A DNA stretch of 64,000 nucleotides from Lepidostoma basale (lineage: Eukaryota; Arthropoda; Insecta; Trichoptera; Lepidostomatidae), in NCBI GenBank assembly GCA_022606425.2, contig JAHDVF020000016.1, positions 5,672,501 to 5,736,500 on the forward strand. The letters run 5' to 3'. Position 1 is the first letter of the stretch; every line of letters starts with the position of its first letter. Below the pieces are notes generated by a model that was given only the letters and a program-made list of their open reading frames with translations, was not told the DNA's origin and ran no database searches. The position numbers and the translations under genes were made by a program. Below are positions 45,201 through 57,200 of this stretch, one piece after another.

Positions 45201-48200
45201 AGTTGCCAGTACGGCAAAACGCCAATTTCATATGTAAGGACCTAATATCTTCTTAAAAAAAAACAATATATTTCTTGTTTGCTTTGAATAATATAGTAAA
45301 TTTTGTTGTACGGCCCCGGTAGGAAATTTCATTTCTAAAATCTGGCCCGGCTGCTGAAAAGGTTTAAAAGTATTGATAAATTGTTCTTCTCATTGTAGGA
45401 GCCACAATCGGTGTGATGATCACTGCATCCCACAATCTGGAGCCAGACAACGGCGTGAAGCTGATTGATCCTCACGGAGAGATGCTGGAAATGAGCTGGG
45501 AGGAACAAGCAACTAAATTGGTTAATGTCAGGTAACTATTTTCTGCTGTTCTGTAATATTCTGAGACATACAATAGTTATACTGTATTCTCACCAGTACA
45601 CTACTCATTATGGGATTATTAGTATAAAAGGGTTTTCCAATTTGGTTTGGTTCATGTGGTGCGGTGCTCCTGTAAATTTGGAGATTTTTCGTGTATTTCA
45701 TGTATTGTTTTGGTCAATTTAACTGTTGCCGCACTTTATAATAGTTAATTGTGACACGTAATACGTTTGTACTGTTTTGCTGTTAAAATTATATTAGTAT
45801 TATCGTTTTTATAAAGAATTTTGACAGGTGTAAAAATAAATTTTTCATTTGTTCCAATGACAATTTGAATAATTTCTTTAATATTATTTAAGTTCTTGCT
45901 GGTTAAGTGCATAATTACAGCTAATTAAAAAAACAGTGGATACGTGTAACATAAATTAAATAAACACAAATGTCCGGATCGTCCATGTCAACATGTGCAA
46001 CATCGAAAAAAACATTATGTGTTATTACATTATGTGCTAAATTTAAAAAAAAACGGTGGATTCGTGGAACATAAATTAAATAGACAATATGTGCACCATC
46101 TAAAAAGAACATTTTGTGTTATTATTATAATTATTTTATTTTATTTTATATCGTTGTAATTTATATTATGTGTTTTAGATTTATTTTGTGGGTGTTGGAC
46201 GATCGAAGTGTGCGCGGGAGATGCCTATTGGTGGCGATGAGGTTCGCAACCCATCACATCGCGTCTCCCGCGGGGCGAAAAGAGAAGGATGGAGTGCCGC
46301 ATCAGTAAAAGTGTGACAGTCCATTCTTTCTGCCTACCCTTTCGGGGAGACGGCGTGATGGTTAGGGTTTTCCAAAAAAAAAAAAACTGATTTGTAGCTA
46401 TAATTTTAGTGTATCTTATAAAATATTGAATCCATCTGAACAAGCAAAATGATCGTAGTAACCTTTCGCCGTGGATGAGATCATAATGCATTACTTTTTA
46501 TTTATTTATCCTTTTATTTTTTCTAACTCCTATTTATGTATGTTTCATGCATTTTTAAAGACTTAAAAATAAGGTACTAACCATCACGCCGTCTCTCCGA
46601 AGGGGTAGTCAGAAAGAATGGACTGCCACACTTTTATTTTCTGATATTTTTCTCGGTTCTTCAACATTCAAATATTGTGTCATGCACGCACGTCGATTTC
46701 TCAGACTCCTCACGTGGCCGACATTCAATATTTGATTTATTTGATCGTGCCACGTTTTCCTCTATTTATAGTTCCATTTACATCGGACATTTTTTTTTAT
46801 TTTTAAAAACTAATATCAAGGATTTAAATCAATGATATTAGAATTTATTTTTACAATCTTCAATGTGAGCAGAAAATAGCTCATTATTATGAAGAAGGAA
46901 TCTGGTCGTGTCCAGGCTTGAACCCAAGTCCCCTGGATCAGGAGCCAAACGTTCTATCCCCTTGTACATGTACTTCTTTTACCATTCTTTCTTCATTCAT
47001 TCTTTCCATGTGTCCAAACCATCTAAATGAGTCGAACAAACCATTAACTGATCCCATAGATATATAAGTATTTGTTTTTGCGAATGATGGATATTTTTAT
47101 ATGGTGAATTACTACGGGAAAGGTCCTTGCTGGAAAACAATATATTTTCTATTTTTTTATGATAGATTGAGTTTATTTTTTTCGACATGTTTCGAAGGTA
47201 CTACACCTTCATCATCGGGAGAGCGATATAATCTCAAGTTTATCAACACGAGCTTATATCGTTCCTTATTATAATAAACGATCATTCCTTATTATAACAA
47301 ACATTATTATAAACGAGGCTTCGATACATGTCGTAAAAAATAAACTCAAAAGTGGAAAAAACAGTGTTTTAATTCATAAAAAAAACGTCATTATGGAATT
47401 CCACAGTGTTTACGCCTTGTTGTTTGTTTTTTTATTTATATTTTTATTCTTCTCTTCTTGTTATACCATGTCTTTTGTTTGTCCTAATAGTATATTAATG
47501 TCTGTCCAGTCGAGTCACCAACTTGTTCTGTTTATTGTAATGCACCATTTGTGTAAAAAATAATTAATAAATATTTTTTCTAGTGATACGGAATTGGAAG
47601 CAGCCGTGTCAGAGATTGTGGAGAAGCACAATATTGATATGAGGCTCAAGGCTTCTGTCTTCATCGGCATGGACAGTCGGTAAGAAAATAATTCACTTGT
47701 CAATTATTTACAACAACTGCTTTTAACTAATTTTAGTATGTTATTAGGTTGAGTCATAAAGAACTTCAGATTCAAGTAGACAGTTTCTGTTGTTTGGATT
47801 TACTCGCAGTGAGTTCTGGACGTTACAGTGATGTTACAAAAAGTGCATATTCGTCAAGTGATGCTTTGGGAATTCAAATGGGGAACTAGTTCTAGAGCGA
47901 CAGCCAAAAAGATATGCAATGTATACGGTGAAGCCTGATGCAGTAAAAGTCCTGTAAACACCTTGATCATCCATGTTCAGTTTCCAGTTTACGTCTTCGT
48001 CTCTATTGAGATACAATTAAAATTTGAATTAACCACCCTTTGGTGTAAATCCAGGATTTCGTATACAGGTATAAGTATACATTCACAAATATTTGTTCTT
48101 CAAATATTCTGGTCAAATTCTTTGGCATATAGAATGGAATAATACTCCTAGCGGCTTCTAACAATATGTTAGGCGACAACCTTCGCATTGTGTTAATAAG

Positions 48201-51200
48201 GTAGTCTGCTAAATGCCGAAAATCATTCTCCATAGATGGCGTTAGTGGGTCGGTTGTATAGGGTAATTCTTGAAAAAATTCACAAGTGCAACCAAATCTA
48301 CATAGATGGCTGACTGAAACTGACACGTGAAGATAAATATGGATTTTGAAGTATATATACATCTTCCAAAAATTTGTCATGCATGATCACAATAACAAAG
48401 GTGGAATGGGGAATGTTGTAATTACATAAAGCGTGCGCTTAACCCAACCAATGACAGGTCATAAGTCCTGTAAACACCTTGATCATCCATGTTCAGTTTC
48501 CAGTTTACGTCTTCGTCTCTATTGAGATACAATTAAAAGCAGTAATGATATTTCGTTCCGAAGATGAGTCTTTGAAAGATGAACCATGGGCCGATCACTT
48601 TCCCGGCTTAGATGAGTATATTTTAAACGGGATATTTAAACAAAATCCTCGTCAAATGACAAGCAAGTTAGCAGGGAGACTCAATACGTCACAATCTCTA
48701 CGTTTTTATTGAAAGTTAAGGCATTAACAATGTGGAATTCCATTGTAATACACTTGGAAATTGAAAAATAACGTTGTTTATTTTCCACTTAAATATTAAA
48801 TATCACAACATGTTTCGGAAGAGACCCCCACCTTCAGGTTCAAATATATAACAAAAAGCTAAACATAGAAAGGCTTATTAAAGCACATTTAAAAAGAAAT
48901 CGTTTCGTCACTGACCGATGGCCGTCCGGACTGCTGTTCGTCATGGATGTCTGTGCACCCTTCTTTGAATTCTTTGCACCACCTGCGCACCATTTGAACA
49001 CTCATGCACGTTTCTCCATACACTTCTGTCAGTTGAGAATGAATTTCCGTCGCCGAATGACCTTTGGCACACAAAAAACTAATCACGAAGCGTACTTCAC
49101 ACCTCGCGGGCGATGCGACCGGGAGCTCCATTCTTTACGGCTGCCAAACTGACACTGAGCGTTGCAGCGAGTTCGGCTGGGTGGGGATGTGGAGGGGGAA
49201 GACCAAGCTACGATCCAGTGTTGCCGGATCGCACGTAGCAGCGACCCGCGCGCCCGTGGCTAACAGGGAAATTTGTTTTACGGACAACCCTCATACAATT
49301 GAAAAAACATATTTTGCCTAGATATTAATAATTGATTAATTTAAGTTGAAAATATGATTGGGAATGGGAACTTGGAAGACTAAAAGTAGAAAGGGTATTT
49401 AAGGAGAAAGGAGTAAATGGATGAATCTGATTATTAATGATGTTTTCGTCAGTTTATCGCCACCTGGAAAATTTGAGGAAAGTCACTAAGTTAGGCATAT
49501 GGGTACCACATAATCACAATAATGTAATAATAGTTTTAATTAAATTATATTTTCGCAAGCTGGTTCAAATGTCACCCTAAAGATGCCACCTGTGCTACAT
49601 GACACATATCACAATATTTTTGCCAAGCGAAGCCAAGCACCTTTGTTTTTACTACCAGCCTTAATTTTTTTATTGTTTTTGTTTTAATAGATACACAAGC
49701 CCCGGCCTGGCCAAGGCTGCGACAGATGGCGTTCTTGCCATCCAAGGAACTCCTCGAGACTTCGGGATTGTAACCACACCGATGCTTCACTACTTCGTCC
49801 TCTGTAGAAACTCCAACGGAGCATATGGAATGCCCACGGAAGAAGGTAGCATAGAAAAAAATTGTTATTTGTTGTTTCTTGAATCCATCTAATGTGTGAC
49901 TAATCCATAGCCCGTTTATAAAAATAAGCCACATTAAAATCATATTCAAATAAATAATAATCCCAAGTCCCATATGGAAGCGAAGCATGGAACTGCCAGA
50001 AGAAGGATGAGAGCAGAATAAATGCGGTAGAGATGAGTTCCCTAAGACGTATGTGTGGTAGAATGATGTACGACAGAATTTCAAATGCTGAGTGTAGAAC
50101 GGAAGAAGGTATTACGAACAAAATTATGAAAGGATCGCTGCATTGATTCGGGCATATGGAACACACGAATGGAGAAAGAATGGTCAAGAATGTATACGTT
50201 TACGATGTAAATGGAGTACGGAGTTGAGGTAGACCAAAAAATCATGGCGTGATCGAATTAATCAAATTTTAAAGGTTCGCCATGCTAGAAGTCAGAGGAA
50301 TCGACGTGCGTGTATGACTCGTATGAATGTGGAGGAAGCTAGAGAGGTGTGTCAGGATAGAGTAGTGTGGCGGTCCATTCTCTGCCTACCCCTGCAGAGA
50401 AAAAGGCGTGATGGTTTGTTGTTGCGAATACTTATTCGTATTATAATGGAGTTTTACCAAATTAAAACTAAAACCATCCATAATACTTTTAAATAAAAAA
50501 ATGCTGTCATCTCAAATAATTACTAACTAACTAACCATCAAGCCATCTCTCCGAAGGGGTAGGCAGAAAGAATGGACTGCCACACCTTTCTTTCCTGACA
50601 CATTTCTCTCACTTCCTCAACATTCATACATTGTGTCATGCACACGCGTCGATTTCTCTGACTCCTCACGTGGCCGACATTCAATATTTGATTAATTTGA
50701 TTGTGCCACGTTTTCCTCGGTCTTTGGATAATCAGTTGCAATACAACTGATTATCCAAAGTAAAACTAACGGAAAACGAAGTGTCGGAAGAAGAACAAAA
50801 TTGTGGCTATAAACCCTTTGAGAATATTTCAGTTGCAGCACAAGATATCTGTTTAGAACTACTGAAAACTCTTTTGAAGATGTCCTGTATTTTTCAGTTT
50901 TAATAATTGTTTGAATGTGGTTTTTAGGTTATTACAACAAGTTAGTGAACGCCTTCAAGCTCCTGAGGGCTGGTGACACGTCGCACAACTCGTACAAGCC
51001 GCACCTCTACCTGGACGGTGCCAACGGCGTCGGAGGCAAGAAGATGAGGCACATCAAGAAGAAGCTGGACGGATACCTGGATATCGAAATATACAATGCC
51101 GGCGGTAATGGAGGAAAGCTCAATTTGAACGTAAGCTGATTGATAATTATTATACAGTAAAACCCTGTTTAACATTGGTTGAGTATTAGAGCCCGTCCGG

Positions 51201-54200
51201 TTTAAGGAGAGTCGTTGCAATAGTATAAAGGACAGGGCGTTACAAATTGGATGGTGTATTTTTTTATTAATAGAAAAGGCAAAACAATATTTTGATAATG
51301 TTCTTACTACGAGTATGTACTTGGGTCATTCATAAAATAAGGTTCCCATATTTTTTTAAAATATACAGCTTTATTGTTTTCCTTAGCATTATACATCATT
51401 TTAAAGCTTAAAACTTACTCTATTTTTCTACCTAATCGCCGTTTCTGTCTAAACACTTTTGCAGACGGTGCTCCAACTTTTGTATCCCTAAGTCATAAAA
51501 TTCTGCCGCCATTCCTCTGAGAAATCGAATAACCTCTTCCTTGACTTCATCATCAGTATGGAAGCGCATTCCACCCAAGTGTTCCTTTAATTTTGGGAAT
51601 AAGTGGTAATCACTAGGGGCTAGGTCCGGACTGTAGGGTGGGTGGGGCAAAACAGTCCAGCCAAAATCTGTCAGCAGTTCTTGAGTTTGATTTGAGACAT
51701 GAGGTCGAACGCTCAACACGTTTCTGCTTGTGGTTTTCTGTGAGCATTCATGGTACCCACCGCGCTTACACCTTTCGATAGCCTAATTTTTCAGTTAAAA
51801 TTTTGTGAATTGCGGTGTTGGAAGTCCCAGGAATTCGAAGAGCAAGTTCGTTAATGGTAATCCTCTGATCCTCAAGCATTATGCTCTCACCTTCGCATCT
51901 GGCGGAAACAGCGATTGGAAGCTCCATCTTCGATGGCTGCAAGGCTGACAATGAGGGGTGTAGCGTGGCGGGAGCGGCAGGGATAGAGAGTGGAGGAGTT
52001 GATGAGTCAGCCAGTGTTGCCAGATTTCTCGCAGCGCGCTGCTATCTTTATTGACAGCATAGGGAACCTTACTTTACGAATTACCCTCGTATTATAAACG
52101 CAGTTGTTTTTTTGGTTTTACATAAATTTTTTATTATTTATAAAAATATATATATAAATAATAGTAATAAAAATTAGTTTCGCCTTGCGAGGGGATTCTC
52201 AAGAATGCCCTCACTGCGGAAAACAAATTTGTCACTATTATTTATATAATAACTAGCTAACCATCACGCTGTCTCTTCAAAGGGGTAGGCGCTATATACA
52301 AATTAGCCTAATTATATGTGAAATAAACAAAATAAAATTTTATATTCTTGTACTGTTTCACTTATCCCCACTATTTACATGTTAAGATGTAATAATAATA
52401 ATAATAATAATAAATTGGATAATTTATAAAGCGCCATTTTTATGAATTGCTCATCTCAAGGGCATTGTAGAAGATGCTCCGTTTTATCAATCTTAATGTT
52501 TTGGCACATAGTAAAAGTTCACAAATTATTTCCAAGAATTTGGGCGTTCCCTCATAAATCATCCTGTTGCACTTCACACAATTCACTGGACACTCGGACA
52601 CACATGTGGCAACCATCTTTGAGGTCTCGACTCGGAAATAGCCGTTTAGAGACGTTTACACGATGCACTTTATATTTAAAACTTTCACGTATTTCAACTT
52701 AATTTGTTCTTTTCACTGAAACTATACGTAAATAATTAATTTTGGATACACAGATTTGTTTGATTCATTAAAAGGTGATAATAGATATTAAATAGACGCA
52801 AATGGAGTACTCAGACCCTCAAAATTTTATTTAAATGGGGAGCTATTTGCAAAAACGTCCGGCAGCTACAGAGCGCCAGGACTAACTGTAATTGACTAAA
52901 TGTATCATGTTGTTGCAGTGTGGCGCTGACCACGTGAAGGTCCACCAGAAGCCCCCTGTGGACGTGCCCAAGGAATTGAACCAAAGAGTCGCCTCCTTCG
53001 ATGGAGACGGCGATAGGATAGTGTATTATTATCTGGATAATAGGTGAGCCTTTTTACTTTCTTCAACACTCAAATCTACTCAAATCATATGAGTTTATTA
53101 TCTCAAAAGACAATACAAACTATTTTAACGATTAAGGGATCTATTGAGCACAGGTAAAATATAATACTGTGAAACCCCTATTTTACGTTTTTTAAGGGAC
53201 AAGAAAAATGCAGGGAAAACGTAAATGGGCGGTATTGAAAAAAAAAACATATCATTTTTTTTTAAATCACGTAGATTATTTCGCGAAACGCATGAAACAA
53301 AATGAGACCGATTTAGAGGTATTTAAAAAAAACAACATTTAAATTTATTTCTTTTTAAATCGTGTAGATTAGTGCGTGACCAAATGCGTGAACCAAAATG
53401 AAACCGATGTAAGAAGAAAGAAAATATTGTAATTAACTCAAAAAAATAACAAATAACGTAAAATCCAAAACAAAAAACGTAAAAACTGTTTGTGAATGAC
53501 GTGATAAAATGTAAAAACTGTTTGTAAATGCCAATCGCGATTAATGTCAAAAATAACGAAACGTTACAAATCGAGTCGAAAACCGAATGACAAAAGGACA
53601 GATGCTAACCGGCGAAAATTTAAAAATATCCGCCAATCACCACGTTGCGCGCCGTATGCCGACCAATAACAATGTCGCTTGCCGACCAATCATGGCCGAA
53701 ACGATGCGCCGACTCATTGTCTAGCGCGCGTAACTCGCATATTTGGAATATTTTTGACGCAAAAGCGGGTAAAATATGTACTATAATATATCGGGACTGA
53801 AATAATAAAACACAATTAGCGGGAAAACGATAAATACGGGGACGTAAAATCCAGGTTTCACTGTATACAAATATAATACCAGGAACGCATGAGATAAGGT
53901 TCGACATTAGGAAGACAAGATACTCTCTTAAGTCGACGACCTTCGTGGCAGAGTGGTTACGAGCTCTGACTTCCATGCCGAAGGTCCTGGGTTCGATTCC
54001 CGGCGATGGCAGTGTGATTGTCAGCCTGTCTTTGGTCTGGTGTAGAATTCACGTGACAATAAAATGGCGATAGATTGGCTACCTATAACATGTCACGAGA
54101 ATCAATATAATAGTTAAAAAATAAAAATTGTATACAGTAATTGGGTCCAAACGACCTGTTGTTTTAAGGGACTGAGAAAAAAAAATTAAATATAACGTAG

Positions 54201-57200
54201 GGGCTTCAAACAATAAGAATTGTTTTATCGAACAATCAACATTTACATCAGGATAAAATATGTAATTTGAAATGGTGCAATGATAGTATATTTGCCAGTC
54301 TTCAGCATAGCAGTTTGACAGCATTCCTAAGGATTCTGTGACAATTGGAATCATCTCAATTTGTTTTTTCTGTTATATAATATTTATCAATGAAATCTAC
54401 AGATGGAGCTATAAAGATTAGTAAATGTTTACAATGTTTATTGATAGATGTCACTAATGGTATCTCTAATTTCTGCAGTGAAACTTTCCATCTCCTGGAC
54501 GGAGACCGGATAGCCACCCTTCTCGCTGGCTATCTGATGAGCCTCACCAAGAAGTGTCAGCTAACGGACCTCAAGCTGGGCTTGGTCCAGACGGCTTACG
54601 CTAACGGTGGCTCCACTGAATACATCACTGAGAAACTGGTAATTCATCTCATTAGCCTTATTTTGAATTTGTGGAGTATCGGAGAATAGGCAGAATTGAA
54701 TATGGCCGATTGTTTGTTTATAATTTATTGTTTTCACAAATAAAGAATCATAGAGAAATCGACTCGATGCGTGCATGACACGATGTATGAATGTTGAGGA
54801 AGCGAGAGAAATATGTTAGGAAAGGAAAGTGTGGCAGTCCATTATTTCTGCCTACCCCTTCGGAGAGACGGCGTGATGGTTAGTTAGTTAGTTAATTAAT
54901 TTAAAATTGTACAATTGTGTTCTTCTTCTTGTGTTGTATTCAAACCTTATATATGGAAGTAAAGCATGGAAACGACATAAGAAGGATAAAAGTAGAATAA
55001 ATGCAGTAGAAACGAGATCTCTTAGACGAATGTGTGGAAAATATGTGTAGGATAAAGTGTCAAATGAAAATATAAGAAGTTAATGCGGTGCGAATAAAAG
55101 TGTTTTGAACAAAATAATGATAGTTTGGACACATGGAAAGAATGAATGAAGAAAGAATGGTAATAAAAGTGTAAGATGTAACTAGTAAATCATTGTCATA
55201 AAATTTTCGAGTTCCAAGAAACACTTCCCAATATTTCTGGACATACCCAAATAATTCTTTGTTAAAAATGTTAATTACCATATTCTGCTCCATTTACTAG
55301 TGTATATAAACTGCAACGAGTTGAAGTTTCGTCACGTTTGATAATGCCTTCGAAGGGCGAAACATGTCATTCCCATAAAATATAATTAAACGTCTAGAAA
55401 ACTGACGTTTTCATTCGTATTAATTATTTTGTATGGAGTTTTACATCATTGTTCAAGAAACAATAAATAAGAAAAGAAAAAAATCGTCAGATTTTGAGAT
55501 TATTTAAAATTCCTGATTATTTCATTTGACTGTTTCAATTAATTTCACATTTGATAAAATAATAGCCTTACTATTGTATTTAAGAAGACTACGTTTATAA
55601 TCAAATCAACAATTTTTATACGAAATCACGGTGTGGTGATTTTTCAGTGCGTACCAGTCACTTGCGTGAAAACCGGCGTGAAGCACTTGCATCATGCGGC
55701 TCTGCAGTACGATATCGGGATCTACTTTGAGGCCAACGGTCACGGGACGGTCATCTACAGTCAGAAGGCCAAGGACCTCATCAAGGCTGCTTCCTTGGAT
55801 GCCGGGTAATTCCTAAAACCAACAATGATATACAGTGAAACCCGGATTTTACGTCCCCGTATTTAACGTTTTTTCTGCCAATTGTGTTTAATTATTTCAG
55901 TTCCGAAATATTTTAGTACATTTTTTACCCGCTTTTGTGTCTTTTTCCCCGCATTTTACGTCGAAAATATTCAAAATATGCGAGTTAAGTACGCATGTCA
56001 ACGATTCGGTGCATCGTTTCGGCCGTGATAGGTCGTCGAGCGACGTTGTGATTGGTCGGCATACGGTGCACAACGTGATGATTGGCCGACAACTTTCAAT
56101 TTTCACCGGTTAACATCTGTCCTTCTGTCATTCAAGAAGAATTTCATTCAGAATGAAAAACCGATCATCGTCTACAAACAGTTTTTACTTTTTTTGTGTC
56201 GTTTTTTTTGTTAAGTTAATTACAATATTTTCTTTCTTTTTACATCGGTTTCATTTTGGTTCACGCATTTTGCGAACTAATCTACGAGACTTAAAAAATA
56301 ATTAAATGTTGTTGCGGCAAAACCGCTTCCTCATGAAGTTTACACAGCTTCCGCTCTGTATCCACCCGGTTTATCGAGCATATGTTTTGCAAAAACAAAA
56401 TTGAAGTAACTAGTTCATTATTAATGAATTTATCACAAATAATAAATTATTTTTTACTAGAAAATTGTCCAGAAACATTTGTTTTTAACTCGAGACTCGT
56501 TGTAATGATGTGAAATGTTGCTTGTTAGGGGAACATTTTTTTCACGGTCTGTTTTGCTCATGAAAGGTTCCACTGTATACATATTTTATTGAGTTATGTT
56601 ATCTTTGACGATGAATTTAATTGATAAATTCTGTTCCAATTAATGGCAGCACTTAGAATCTGTTTGTCTGTTCCAGTCTAAATCCGGAGCAAAAGTACGC
56701 CGCCAAGAAAATGCTGGCTGTGATCGATCTGACCAACGAGACGGTGGGTGATGCCATATCCGATCTGTTATTGGTGGAAACGGTTCTGCACACAAACGGC
56801 TGGGACGTGCACCAATGGCTGCAGTCCTACCACGACTTGCCGTGCCGCCAACTCAAAGTCTCTGTGAAAGTATGTATCATTTGTTTTTATTCCAAATTTA
56901 AATGTGTCTTTCTCTACTCTATGATCTTGTCTTTGGGAGTATCAGCCCGAAGGCTATTGCTCCTCCACCTGTTGGAAGTGACTTTGTTGGGAATGAGGAT
57001 ATGTTATGTAGGATGGGGTAATGAGGGAAGGACTAGGAGGACATTTAATAGTTATAGTACATTAATTGTACTTTTTTTTTTACACGTCTAAGGGGGGGGT
57101 GATGGTTGGGAAGGATTCTGGTGGAAAAGAGGGAAGTGACTGTGAGGTGTGGCCCGTGGTGTATCTCTGAAGGAGAATGTGTTTTGGGCACTTGTGGCGG

